A stretch of DNA of 64,000 nucleotides from Neoceratodus forsteri (taxonomy: Eukaryota > Chordata > Ceratodontiformes > Ceratodontidae): NCBI GenBank assembly GCA_016271365.2, contig JADMNL010000023.1, forward strand, positions 608,806,001 through 608,870,000. Reading direction: 5' to 3'. Both the position numbers and the translations under genes were made by a program. The notes beneath the pieces were generated by a model. That model saw only the letters and a program-made list of their open reading frames with translations, did not search any database and was not told the origin of the DNA. The first letter of the stretch is position 1; each line of letters begins with the position of its first letter. Below, one piece after another: positions 11,100-22,877 of the stretch.

Positions 11100-12530
11100 G
11101 ACTGAATTAACCAGTTGGCAAGGGTCAGTAGGGGGCTAGTGTGGGGACAGAAATTTGAGTAAATAGGGGCCTAACAGTTGTAGTAGGGTACAAACCTGGG
11201 AGTAAGAGCCTGTAACATAAGAAGGGCTAAATGGGGCAGGTGCCACATGTCAATAGGACGGGCATCTTTGAAGGGTGGTGGCTGTACAGGGTGTGGGTCT
11301 GCCATGATTCTGGACTAGGCTTGGGGGATGGGGGATTTATGGTCTGTAGATGACTGTCTAGTTTGAGGGAGGAACTGTGGAGGTTAGGGAGGAGTCTAAA
11401 TGGCAGTGGCAGATGAGTATGATAGGCATCTGGGGTAAGGATGCAATGTGGGGCCGAGGAAGAACAACTAGGGAGTGAAACTGACCCCAGTATCAGAGAC
11501 ACTAACAGAAAAGATAGGAGAGGGAGGTGGTGCATGAGGTGAGAGGGAGGCCTCTGATGGGGGGAGGAAGAGACCACGAGGTGTCCCAGGGGAGAGAGCA
11601 GATGGCGTGAGTAGGGAGGGACCAGGGGTGGCATGGAGGGAATCAGTAGGAGTGGGAACTGACAGGGAAGAGATATAGGAGGGTATCACTAGGAATGATC
11701 TGAACCTCTGCTATGGGAGAGAGAGAGAGAGAGAGCAGGAACATACTGAAGGGGAGGACAAGAGGGCATGAGAGGGATGGCAACAGGTAGGGGAAGAGAT
11801 AGCAGGACAAAAGGGTAGAAGGGGCTAGTAAGGAAGGAGGGGTGGTGACTGAGGAGAGAAGGCTACGGAAGGGGAAGGATGGGAGGCATCACTATTGAGG
11901 TAGAAGGGAATGGGGCTCTAAAGTGACAACAGAGGGATAGGGAGAGGGTTGGAAATCAGCATGGAGGAGGAGAGATTGACATGGAAGCCCAGTAGGGAAG
12001 TAATCAGGCTGGGAAGGGATTCAAGGGAAATGGGAGGAATAAGGCAGAGAAACGTCGTGAGGCAGAAGTAAGAGGTACAGATACAGAAGTAACAGAGGGT
12101 GCAGCTGGCAGGGTAAGGGCAGAGAAAAACGAATACTGGGTGGTGGAAGGGCATAGAAGGGAAAGTGGGTAAGGGATGGGGCTTCTCATCCTGGCAGATT
12201 CTATACTGAAATGGGTGAGATGGAGGGAAAGGGGAAAGGCACAGCCAGATGGGCTGAAGCTGTCCCCAGGTTGACTGCAGATGGGGCAGGGCAGGCACTG
12301 CTCAAATGTGCAGTGAGGAGAGGAAGAAACTCATTTCCTGTTGCATGTGCATGCAAACAACTTGGCAGGGGACACTGTGGAAGCAGTGACAGGAGGTTGA
12401 GTAGTTGGGCAGGCAGCGTGAGGGGTGGAGAAGTCGGTGGCATTCGAGGTATTGCCAGTACCATGTGCAAGCATGGGGAGGAAGGGTAGGCTTGAGGAGT
12501 TCAATGAGTGGCTGAGGATTGGTGCCACAC
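11100..12530. other. Purine-rich (G/A) tract
   Basis: About 1.4 kb in which the plus strand is strongly G and A rich, with many GGAGG, GGGAA and AGGG words and a (GA)n run near 11,717. The minus-strand frames here (Ser/Pro/Leu-rich, for example 11,227-11,634) are a by-product of this composition and carry no motif. Its origin is unknown. It lies inside the 7.2-kb composite element. Confidence 0.6.
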
Positions 12531-12639
12531 CAAATATTATGGATTAGTGACTAACTGGGCTAGGGTCTGGGGGAATAGTGACTTGTACATGGGGGACAGG
12601 GTACACTGGAGCAGGAAGAAAGGAAGATAAAGGCAGCAT

Positions 12640-12990
12640 TACTGCCGCCCACTGGCGCTGAGGGCTGAGGTGCTGGATGCTACACCCTAGCCATGCTGGT
12701 GACCCGGGTTCAGACATGAGCCCAGGCCGCCAGGGGTCAGCAGGGAGGATAGGATTGAGCATCCAGAGGACTCCTCTCCATCCTGGGGCAGGATCCAGAC
12801 CCACCACTCTGTAGCGCCCCTGGTAATGACCGGGCACTACTAGAGTGGTGTAGTAAATGGAGCGGAGTGTGGCAGACGCTGGACATACTGTGACTATGTC
12901 ACTACTACGCCTGCACTTCACAAAGGGAGGAAAGTGGAAAATGGCTATGGTCAGGCAGCATGAGCTCCGACTCTGCTGACAGTTCTTAGG
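12640..12990 (+). mobile_element. tRNA-derived SINE, copy A
   Basis: Shares a head with copies at 20,755, 32,920 and 34,342: GCTGGATGCTACACC... then CATGCTGGTGACCCGGGTTC, a B-box-like segment. This is followed by GCCGCCAGGGGTCAGCAGGGAGGA, GATTGAGCATCCAGAGGACT and a CTCCTCTCCATCCTGGGG block. The family therefore has a tRNA-like promoter followed by a GC-rich body. The right boundary is uncertain. It sits near the right end of the 7.2-kb composite element. Confidence 0.65.
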
Positions 12991-13074
12991 CATGGTACTT
13001 CACTTCCAAATATCTAAACAGCACATATAAGCAAGCAACATTCGCATTGACAAATGCCTGTTTTACCAGGTGCA

Positions 13075-13885
13075 TTACTTTGCACTTCTTTGCATTGAAT
13101 CTAAGCTGCCATACTTCTGACCATTCCTCCAACCTTGCCAAGTCCCTTCTCGCCTTTCTAACCCCCCACCGTGTATCAACCCTGTTGCAGATCTTTGTGT
13201 CATCTGCAAAGAGACATACTTTTCCTTCCAGTCCCTCTGCAATGTCACTTATGAAGACATTAAAAGGACCGACCTAGTATTGAACTCCTGGTACCCCACT
13301 AGTAACCCCTTCTTCGGAGTGGACTCCATTTACTATTACCCTCTGTGTACTATTGCCCAGCCAATGTTTTACTCCAGGCTACCACCCTGGAACTCACTCC
13401 AGGCTGGCTAATTTGTTTATTAATCTTTTATGTGGGACTGTGTCAATGCTTTTACAAAGTCCAGGTAGGCCACGTCCCCAGCCCCTCCCTGGTCTACTAC
13501 TTTGGTCACCCAGTCAAAGAAAGCAATTAGATTCATTTGGCATGATCTTCCTGGTGTGAAACCATGGTACCTTTTGTCCTGTGCCCCACTTTCCTCTAGG
13601 TACTCAACAATTCTTTCCTTCAGAAGTGATTCCATCATTTTCCCTACCACTGAGATTAAACTGACAGATCTGTAGTTTCCTGCCTCTGTCTTGCTCCCAC
13701 TTTTATGAGGAAAATCACATCAGCCCTCCTCCAGTCCTCAGCTACCACACCACCTCCCATGATTTATTAAAAGGGTACTCAGTGGTGTCACTAGTTCTCC
13801 CTTAGTTCTTTTAGAAGTCTGGGGTGAATCCTGTCAGGCCCCATTGCTTTGTCCACCTTCAGTTTTAGGAGACTGCTATAGGAAA
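13075..13885 (-). pseudogene. CR1 LINE, central reverse transcriptase (5' part of the inner CR1)
   Basis: The minus strand reads, from high to low coordinate, NYRSVSL-type text, MMESLLKERIVEYLEESGAQ, HGFTPGRSCQMNLIAFFDWV, GDVAYLDFVKAL (the YLDFSKAF reverse-transcriptase block), and finally WQLRFNAKKCKVMHL near 13,080-13,130. This is exactly the part of CR1 missing from the fragment at 5,093-5,864. The two are one element split by the 7.2-kb insertion. Stops and frame changes show it is dead. Confidence 0.85.
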
Positions 13886-15109
13886 TACCTTGAGGGGCTA
13901 GCTAGGGCTGAAGGCACATTAGAATTGCATAAAGGAAGCAATAACTAAGGTAACGGCAAGTTTTTTAAAGGTAATAAGCAAGGGTAAGAGGAGAAAGAGG
14001 CCAATGTGGTTCTCAAAGGAGGTGGCTAAGGGGTAAAGGAGAAAATGAGCTTCAGAAAGTTCAAGGAGACCCAAACAGAGGTGGACTGGGAGGTATTTCT
14101 AGAGAAACAAAGGGAGGCAGATTGGAGGGTGAGGACAGCAAAGGTTTAAACTGAGGAAAGGATCACCCAAGAGGTCAAGAATGGGGCTAAGCTTTCTTCA
14201 TGTACGTGAGTAAAAAGAGGAAGGCAAGGGTAGTATAGTGAAGATCAGGGGACTTGTGTGGGGGACTGCACAGTGAAAGACCAAAAACACTAGTTTTAAA
14301 CAAATACTTCTGCTCAGTCTTCACAGTGGAAGGGTGATATACTGACTTGCATTAACAGGCACTTGGGAGAGTGGAGCACAAGTTCATTTATGGAAGAGAG
14401 AGTCCACTGTGGGTGGAAGTCCTGAAGAAAAACAAGGTGAAGGGGTCAGACAGGATTCACTCAAGGGTATTAAAGAAATGGAGAATAGCGCTAGCTGCTC
14501 CTTTGGCAACACTGTTTAGCACCTCATTGGAGATAGGGATAGTTACAGAAAACTGGAGGAGGGCTAATCTGGTCCCTCTGCACAAGAGCGGCAGCAGGGA
14601 GGAAGCCATCAATTACAGACCAGTCAGTCTCACATTAGTGGTAGGTAGTTAAAAGAGTCTCTTGAAAAAGACTGGTAGAGTACCAGGAGATAGATGGGCT
14701 GCAGGACCACTGGCAATACAGCTTCAAAGGGAGGTCATGCCAAAGATATCTCATAGATTTCGTTGACTGGTAATTAGGAAGGTGGATCAGGGAGGGCAGT
14801 GGATGTGGCTTACCTGGACTTCAGTAAGGCCTTGACACTGTCCCACACAGTAGGCATTTAAAGAAAATTAGCAGCCTGAGGTAAGGGAGAAGGTGGTCAG
14901 CTGGGTATTTAACTGACTGAACGATAGGAGGCGGGAGGGTGGTAAATAGCAGTCACTTGGAGAATGGGAGAGTGACCAGTGGACTGCCATAGGATTGGTA
15001 CTGGGCCCTGGCCTGTTTAATGTCTTCATAGGTGACATTGCTGCAGAATTAGAGGGGAGGTATGTCTCTGCAGATGACACAAAATTCTGCAAGGGTGGAT
15101 GTCCACCTG
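13886..15109 (+). pseudogene. CR1 LINE, linker and reverse transcriptase (outer CR1, continued)
   Basis: Continues the plus-strand CR1 begun at 4,790. The segment reads KKRKARVV, then NKYFCSVFT (about 14,300-14,330), the usual lead-in to CR1 reverse transcriptase. RT block I follows: SDRIHSRVLKKW, NWRRANLVPLHKSGSREEA and NYRPVSLTLVVG (14,371-14,652). Then come WLTW/S remnants of the YLDFSKAF block, GPGLFNVFIGDI (about 15,000-15,040) and ADDTKFC (about 15,070-15,090). The latter is the catalytic DD motif. It is interrupted at 15,109 by a foldback element and resumes at 16,903. Confidence 0.85.
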
Positions 15110-15115
15110 AGGTCA

Positions 15116-16896
15116 TTTTTTTGCCCTCAGCGCCATCCTGAAGGCAGCACTACCCATGAGTCATGTGTTTGTCCCACCTACTCCCTGTGCCTATTGGCTA
15201 AATCATTCCAGTTAGCTCTTGTTCCCATTGGTTAAAGAATGCTGCAGTACCTTTGGTCAGGAGCTCTGTGGTCTGGCACTGCCCTGAGGGCACATTGTTT
15301 CTCAGATTTCTGTTTTGCATACCTTGTTTCAGCTATTTCTTCTCACTGTGTGTTTGCGTATTATTTTGGAGTATTGCTCATTGTTTTAGCTTACAATTTT
15401 CCTGATTTATTTTGGAAGAGTAATGAGTAATGTTAGAACTGTATTGTAGACCAGATATTAAAATGGTTTTCAATTAGCCAAAGTGTTTTTTTGTGCACTG
15501 TAGTCACTACTTTTGCCCCCTTGTTTTTCTGATTTCTGTCCTGCCTCCCTTGTTTCACAGACTGCTACCCAGTTTATTTGCAGTATTTTCATGCTTTCTG
15601 AGAATTACTCATTGCTTTAACTGAATTGCTTGCCCACATTTTCTACACTCTCCACTGCACAGCCCATGTTATTTTATCCATCTGCACCCCACCACTATTA
15701 TAATCGCCCATTCATCACATTTACAGAGCCTCCCGACTCCTGCTCAGCTTGCCTCCTAAGTGGTGTCCCTTGTGTACTGGTTGCTAGCTTACGTAGACTG
15801 TAATGTCATGTTGTACCTGTTAGGATAGTGAAAGATCTGCTGCCTTCAGAGTATCACTGAGTCATTTGTTTCTGCCCTGAGGAAGGTAGTGCCCTAGAGG
15901 TATCAGTCTTCTTTTTCTGCATATAGCCAAGCTGTTCCCTCATAGTATCCCATTCGTTATTTCTTTCTACCTATAGGCAATCAGTGCCTTCAGGGTATCG
16001 CCGACTTATTTATTTCGTCAGGAAGTGGTACCGGCGCACCACTCTGCTTAAGGGGAGCAAAATGACTTAATGATACCCCAATGGAACAGCTTGCCTAAGG
16101 GAAGAAAAAAGAATCACTAAATGATACCTTGTGGTCGCCACTTGCCTAAGGACAGAGAAAAATGGCTAATTGATACACATAGGAGATGACTGCCTAAGCG
16201 ATACTCTGAGGGCACTGATTCCCCTAAGGGCAGAAACAAATGACTAAGTGATACCCAAGGGCAGTGATTTCTTATGGGCAGAAACAAATGGCTATGTGAT
16301 ACCATGAGGGAGCAGTTTGACTACATGCAGAAATAAATGACTCAGTGATTAGGGGTTAAAATAATGTGGTTTTGGCAGTGGAGAGTGTTGAAAATGGGTA
16401 AGCAACTCAGTTAAAGCAATAAGCAATACTCAGAAAGTATGAAAAAAACAGAATGGGTAGCAATCAGACTGGGTAGCAATCTCTGAAAGAAGGGTGATAG
16501 AACAGAAATCAAAAAGCAGGGAGCAGAACTAGTGACTACAGTGCACATCACAACATTTTTCCTCTTTGGAAATCCATTTCAATATCTGGCCTACAACACA
16601 GTTCCAACATTACTCATAATCCGTCCTAAAGAAATCTGGCAAATTACAAGTTAAAGCAATGAGAAATAGTCCCAAAATATGCAAAACACAGTGGGAAGAA
16701 ACGCTGAAAGAAGGTATGAAGAACAGAAACTGGAGAAACCAGGTGCCCTCAGGGCAGCGCTGCACAACACAGAGCCCCTGACCAGTGGTACTACAACATT
16801 CTGTAACTACGGGAACAAGAGCTGAGTGGAACAATTCAGCCAATAGACACAGGAAGTTGACAGGACAAACATACTGCCCATGGTAGCACTGCCTTC
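15116..16896. mobile_element. Foldback transposon with ~550-bp inverted arms
   Basis: The left arm (15,137-15,680) and right arm (about 16,345-16,899) are reverse complements with good identity over about 550 bases. Shared words include CACTGCCCTGAGGGCAC, GTGCACTGTAGTCACTA and AACACTCTCCACTGC. The centre (15,830-16,335) holds a 55-60-bp repeat that also switches orientation in the middle, so the whole unit is nearly one palindrome. AGGTCA at 15,110-15,115 and 16,897-16,902 is a candidate target duplication, and it may be longer. No coding sequence. It interrupts a CR1 whose text resumes on the other side. Confidence 0.85.
15830..16335. repeat. 55-60-bp repeats in two opposed blocks
   Basis: On the right (16,070-16,330) units read GATACC(C)...GGGCAGTGATT...CCTAAGGGCAGAAACAAATGACTAAGT, about five copies. 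On the left (15,840-16,010) the reverse complement appears (TTTGTTTCTGCCCTGAGG...GGTATC), about three copies. They form the centre of the foldback element. Confidence 0.75.
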
Positions 16897-16902
16897 AGGT
16901 CA

Positions 16903-17790
16903 ATGTTGAGGACAATAAATGACATCAGGCAGGACACCCAGGAGGGGTGGAGAGAATGCGGAGGGATGGGGAAACCACAGGAGTGATCTAGGAGTGGCAT
17001 CTGGGTTTCAGTGCCAAAAGTACAAACCTGGAGGCTATGTATAAGATGGGGAGGTATTTACAGTTTAGCAAATAAGGGAGGGACATTGGGTGATCACAGC
17101 TGATGATCTCAAGGTGACTGGGTAGTGCGACAGGGCAGCAGGCAAAGCTAGCAGGATGTTGGGGTGCATAAGAGTGGAATCTTAAGCAGGTGAAGGGAGG
17201 TGGTGTTGACTCTGTATTGCTCCCTTGGAGACCCCACCTGGAGTACTGTGTGCAGTTCTGCAGGCCATACCTATACAAGGACATCAACAGCATGAAAGTG
17301 GTCCAGAGCAGGGCTACTAACAAGGGTGGTGGTTACATGAGAAAGCATATGAGGAGATGCTGTGGGAGCTCAACATGTACTCCTGGAGGAGAGGAGAGAT
17401 GATTGAAATGTATAAGTACATCATGGGGTGGACAAGGTGCAGGAGGGGAGTCTCTTTCACAGGAAGAGGAGCACCACAACAGGGTGGCATGCTATGAAGC
17501 TTGAGTGGGGAGGGGAATTTAAGAGGGATGTGAAGAAATACATCTTCATAGAAAGTGTGATGGATGCCTGGAAACACCCTGCCAGAAAAGGAGGCATGGG
17601 GCTAAGACAGGGAGCTTCAAACATGTGTGGAATATGTGCATAGGTGCAATAAACAGAGGTAAGGGAGGAGGGAGGACACCTATGACTAACTAGAGTCCAG
17701 GCTGTAGTGTTAGGCAGGAAAATAGGACAGACTTGATGAGCCTACTAGTCCTTTTTGCTGACACATTCTGTGTTTATGTTTCTATACCAT
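16903..17790 (+). pseudogene. CR1 LINE, reverse transcriptase C-terminus and 3' end (outer CR1, end)
   Basis: Resumes after the foldback with GGVERMRRDG (about 16,950-16,980). It continues to [21 protein letters not shown] text (about 17,215-17,275), in which HLEYCVQF is the diagnostic CR1 block, and then to the 3' untranslated region. The end near 17,725-17,790 is typical of this CR1 group: GACAGACTTGATGAGCC, then TTATGTTTCTAT. Frames are broken. Confidence 0.85.
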
Positions 17791-20754
17791 AATGGCTCAA
17801 GTGTGGGACAGGCAGTCCTCAGCTCTTCGGCAATATGGGGCATGTCTGCTCATTGAGGGGTTAACTTCCCACCCTTTGATATAACATTCCTGGTAGACCA
17901 GCACACATCTTCCTAGCCCCATTCAACACAAGTATCTAGCAGCATCCAATCTTCAAATGGTGTTTCCTAATGTCTTGTTCCCACTAGTCCTTTATCTCTT
18001 GTCACTGCACTGTGACCCCCTTACCACCTGTGTGTAAAAGCTCTATAGGCAGGGCTGGGGAGCTGCAGGGTATATGACCAGGACAGGTTAGGGCTACCAC
18101 AGCACGGTGACTCTCCCTGCTGTTCATTTGGATGGCAGCCCCACACCATTTCCCTCAAGTCTGCAAACACCTTTGGGACTATGCAGAAAGGAATGTGACC
18201 CCAAATAGCATTGCTTGATGTGGTTCCTACATCACTAATGATTGTGACCACTTAGTGTTACCAGTTGTGACTAAGAATCCAGTCCAGAAATCTCAAAATA
18301 AAATATAATTATCTAAACTCTTCACACCTGTCACTAATATTAGGACCTTATATAGTCATTTTTTTATTTTCAGAATAAAACCATTATCTGCTGTATTAAA
18401 TTTATAACAGAGACTTTAAAAACTATGACCCATGTCTATGTGTAAATCTATCGATCCATGGGCATTCAGATGAGGGTGTTGTTCCCATCATTAGTCTCTA
18501 TGACTAATAAATAGAAGCCCTTCTCAGGCCTTGTACTGTGGTCAAGTTTTTAATTCAAAAATGTTGTATGCCTAGAAAAGATCATGTGGAAAACAAAAGA
18601 TCCGAGTGGTGGTGGTGGTGGTGGTGGTGGTGTGGGGACTATTCAAAAGCAGGTCTCTGATTCACTTGTCCTCTTCTGACCTCTGAATCACCACTTCTGC
18701 CTTGTAAGACAAGTGCATTCTTCATGTTTTCTTTACTTCTTAGAACCTAGAGAACTTTGCCTGTAAATTATGGTTTGCTGTGAACGTGCCAGGAATTCTA
18801 AAATGCCAGACCCTGAACTAAACCAGATACTATTATTGCATAGAAGATAGTTTGCCTGATCTAGATTTTCGTTAGTGATCTTTACTTAAGAAAAACATTG
18901 AGTAGTAAAGTAACATTCATACGCACTTTATATACTTTGTTACGTAAGCAGTAAATCAAATTGGTCTCACCAAGATAAAAAGAAAACAGTAACAAAGATA
19001 TCTTCATGAATAGCCTTTTTCATCTGTATCAGGCCTGTGAAGTAAATTACCCTGCAAGCTTTCATACTGTCAAGAGAAAACGGCATTTAGATTAAACCTC
19101 AGCAAGTCCTTAAAGGATAATTTGTATGTATTTTCTAGTTTACTACCAATATGGTATTGATTTGCAAGGTACTTTCTTCTGTTTTACTTACACTAATTTG
19201 ATTTGGTTCAGTGTCACCTCTGTACTATTGAAAAGCCAGTCTGTTTCTTTATTCAAACTCTCAAAGGCCTAGGATGTGAGCCAGCACTTATATCAAGCCA
19301 AATTACTATTGCTATTATACTTTCAAAAATAATCTTTATTCTTTAACCAAAATAAACAACCTGGCTGCTCAGACTAATGCTTGACAATTTATTTCTATGA
19401 AGATGCTTTGGAGAAATGTTTTGCTCTATGTTAGGAATGTATTTTAAAGGCTTATCTACAAAATTGGATTGCACTGCTCTGTGTCATGACACTGTTTTCC
19501 AGAATAAAGACAAGAAGAAAAGAAGACATATAACCAGTAAATTGTAGAATGCACAATTCAAAACAGAACTGATTTGATTAGTCAGTCAATCTGCACTTTC
19601 CAGGCATGTCTGTAATGCCACTCAAGAGCAATAATTCAACTGTAACATTCAGAGCACCAAACTAACATTGTTAGTGAATCCTAAGGATCCAATCCATGGC
19701 TTTTTCCTGGGACTTAAGCATGAGCATAGGGCTAGAAAGATGTGGTGTGCCCTTCCACACATACTGGGCACTTCAGGGTACACTTAGTCCAATTTGTATG
19801 CTTCCTCTGCACCTGATCCTGTCCAACCCGCACCTGTATGCATGTAGCAAGGTTTGGGTGGTCATAGCATATAAAACCTGCTGCTACATTATTCTGAAGG
19901 TGATTTTGCACTGAGGATAGAGTGCAGAGTGAAAGGGGAACCCCACAGTAATGGTTGACTACCTCATGTAATTTGGGCCCAAGGGGCTCCCGGATCTTCC
20001 AGATGGTCAATTGTGGCCAGATAAGGTGTGCATAGCCATCCAAGCTGGCATACAGGGCTAAAGTTACAATATGTCATGATTTAAAACAAAATTTGTTCAG
20101 GCTCTTTGAGAAAAATGGCAGTCCTTGAATCACTGCCATATCCCACAGTCCCTTCTTCAAATACAATAGGATCTACTCTTGCAACAGCTTAGGTGACTAT
20201 TTGGATAGTCACTATCCTGTGACAACATGCTCTTAGCCCCACCAAGGTGATGCAACTTTTCATGTTAGTTGTGGGGAGTTGATTTTACTAATGCCACTAT
20301 CTGTGTGGCACTATGCTGTTGCAGAGCTATGTAGCTTAGATCCATACCTTGGTGTATATTTGGGTAGTTTTCTGGAGGGCCCTTAAAAGGATTCTTTCAG
20401 TCGAACAAGAGACTACTCCCTGGTTATTTTCTAAACAATGTATTTTATCTCAAAATATTTGTAAACATTCTTATCTATTTGGGACAATGCAGTGAAATCT
20501 CATTTTTTACTAAATGCATTGCCTTTATCTGCACATAATGAATATAGATGCTCTCAATTTCCATCCATTTCTTTCTTTTGAAAATTTTGTAAGCAACACT
20601 TATATAAAATATCCATGTTTAATTCCAAATTTAAATCTGTTATCTGAAATTAATATTCATATTCCTTCTAGCATGGAGAAGAGATGCCCAGTAGCTACTG
20701 TAGAGAGGGCATTCTTAAAATAAAAGCTTTTCATATAAAGAATCTAGTTTATAA
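17791..20754. other. Mostly unrecognised sequence
   Basis: AT-rich, with no motif-bearing frame. Only the (GGT)n run at 18,607-18,632 stands out. Nothing here supports an exon. Confidence 0.45.
18607..18632. repeat. (GGT)n microsatellite
   Basis: Roughly nine GGT units in tandem. Confidence 0.95.
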
Positions 20755-20860
20755 GGGCTGGCCTGTGGCCCAGCAGTAGCATTTCACACTATCATGCTAG
20801 TGACCCAGGTTCAGGACTGAGCAAGGAATGATGGAAAATGTGTGACCTGTGATCGAAACA
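20755..20860 (+). mobile_element. tRNA-derived SINE, copy B, truncated
   Basis: GGGCTGGCCTGTGGCCCAGC...ATCATGCTAGTGACCCAGG then TTCAGGACTGAGC matches the head and B-box region of the SINE at 32,920. The body after about 20,840 is lost or too diverged to follow. Confidence 0.6.
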
Positions 20861-21850
20861 TGCTAATGAAGGCAGGACCTCCAGATAAGTGAGTCTGTTC
20901 TTTACTTGTTCATCAACAGCAAACTCTGCAGTAGGGACCTGGGAAGTTCCACTCCCAGTCAGAAGAGTGCTGCTTGCCAGAGAGACTCCCAAGAGGTTGG
21001 ACAGAGCACCACAAGGTGGTGGGGAAGGACATCGTTACAGGGACAGGAAACAGCCAGTGTTTGTCAGAATGACAGCCAAAGCTGGTAATATTCACTCCAC
21101 TCCCCATGCAGCTCATTGTCTGCCACCAGACTGAAAGCCTGTGCCACAGAAGGATTGGCCAGTTTATAGCTGAACCAATGTTTCATATTTTTAACTTCTT
21201 CCTCTCATCTGACATTGTACTGGATATTTAAAAGATATCCAAGGTTGTCCCATTTTGTGAGTTTGGTGACCCAAAACTGTAGACAACTATCTTCCAATAG
21301 CCATTCTCTGACCCGCAAAGGTGCTTGAGAAATCATTGGCCCTGCAGACTACACAATACTTAACACAATATAACATTCAGTACGCTGCCCTGCATAGCCT
21401 CAGAAAGATCATAGTTCCTCCACTGCTCCATGTTTACTCAAAATGATATTAGCCAGGCCATGGCTGGATTGTTAACTGGTGCTATGTTTATTTTTTTATA
21501 CAGTTAGTTTCTTTCTCCAACTGTCCCCAGGTGGCTCTCCATCCTACCCAATCCCCAAGCCATGTCTCCCGCTTGCAGCCTACCTTCTGCTTACTTCCAC
21601 AGCTTGCCCCCCATTGGCGGGCGATGGGGATCCTTCAACCTGCCAGAATGGATCTGGTGCAGAGGTTACTGCCTGAGGTGGTTTGAGGTGCAGACCTGTC
21701 TTCCAGGTTCCCAACATGGTATATACTGCCAGAGTATTCAAAAGAATGGCAAATGAAAAATACCGCCCAAACACCCAACTCCTACAGTGAGCCACACACA
21801 CCCCAACTAACACAATAATGTCCCCACATTCCCAAGTATGCCACCAGAAT
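20861..21850. other. Unclassified sequence
   Basis: No motif-bearing frame and no clear repeat structure. The stretch at 20,880-21,130 could be a diverged body of the preceding SINE, but I cannot show this. Confidence 0.3.
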
Positions 21851-21859
21851 GGGTGATGA

Positions 21860-22326
21860 AGCCTTTGCATCTTTTGCCCTTAGGCTTTTGAACTCACTAA
21901 CCACCTTCATATGCAATTGCCCCACTAAATTCTTCTTCCTACATGCTAAACAGAACCATTTACTTTTATTATCTATCTGCAACTGCATATCACGAGGCCC
22001 TTTCCTTTAGCATACATGATTCTGCACACAATGTCTAGTTCTCCTGTGACCACTACTCCTCTTATTGTCTAATTGTTTTGTACTCATTATAATTGTGATA
22101 CTTTTGACTTTATATAAGCAAAGTTATTTGGTAATTTTGTACCTATTGTTACTTCAGTTGTACTGTTCTGTTGTTGTTGGCACTTGATCTCACCTTCCAG
22201 AATTTTGCTCTTGTAAATAAACCTGATCAATGTGTACTGTCTTCTACTGTACTCTCCTGGGCCGTACCTGAAAATGGGTATTCATTTGCTTGTGTACCTA
22301 CCTGATTAACAAAAACAAACAAGTCC
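21860..22326 (+). mobile_element. LINE-like 3' end
   Basis: RLLNSLTT-type text at 21,888-21,905 resembles the extreme C-terminus of a LINE ORF2. It is followed by an AT-rich untranslated region. The end (TGTACTCTCCTGGGCCGTAC... then AACAAAAACAAACAA) is shared with 42,826-42,911. A LINE of the L2/CR1 group is likely, but the clade is unresolved. Confidence 0.4.
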
Positions 22327-22877
22327 TACCACTTACACTTTGGAATCATACTAACATAATACCAAAACTTAAAATAAGATACATTAAAGTTTAAATTTTA
22401 TATATAATCTGTATTTAGACTCAACTTTTCATTATAACTGTCTACATTTCCATGAAACTAGGAACACTGTTCTGTAGACTTCATCTGCTCTGGCTGCTTT
22501 CCTCATAACTGACAAAATGGGTTGCATGAGGGCAGCCCCATTGTTCCAGGCCACCTGCCTGGAAAAAGAGAAATGAATAGCAGCGGGGAGAGAAGTAGGG
22601 GAGCTAAGGAAGGTAAAGGAAAGGAAAAGGAGGGAGGCAGTGAGGTCATGGGGGAGGCCCTCCAGAGGTCACAAGAGAATAATGGATGGGGCAGGGATAA
22701 GGACCAATAAGAACCAAAGAAAGGATAGTGAGGGGTGGAGCAGTAGGGGGTTTAAGAGGGTGACACAGAGGAGTTTTGCCACTTTCTGCTAGGTTCTTGG
22801 ATAAGTAATTTTCAAGAAAAGAACCACCTAGCACATCAGTCAGGAGTTCCTCGGATAAGGTAAGAGAGGTATACCAG

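Larger units (their letters stand above)
5873..13066. mobile_element. 7.2-kb composite repetitive element inserted in a CR1
   Basis: This block separates two halves of one minus-strand CR1. Left flank CATGTGCA (5,865-5,872) and right flank CAGGTGCA (13,067-13,074) are a candidate 8-bp target duplication with one mismatch. Collapsing it restores the CR1 frame across the junction (VMH followed by SNIKTREEY-type text). Inside, in order: a GC-rich array (about 5,880-6,660), a nested hAT element (6,680-9,329), a palindromic satellite (about 9,340-10,095), a 140-bp tandem array (10,110-10,735), a purine-rich tract and a SINE. An inverted shorter relative lies at 48,671-51,317. No transposase is visible. 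The 8-bp duplication would suit hAT mobilisation, but the termini are only weakly inverted-repeat-like. Confidence 0.6.

Noticed and set aside
11227..11634. Ser/Pro/Leu-rich minus-strand frames in the purine tract
   Set aside because: Explained by base composition: a G/A-rich plus strand rarely gives stops on the minus strand. No start context, splice structure or motif.
15830..16335. CRISPR-like repeat-spacer array
   Set aside because: Units are contiguous, diverged and in two orientations, and the context is a eukaryotic foldback element.
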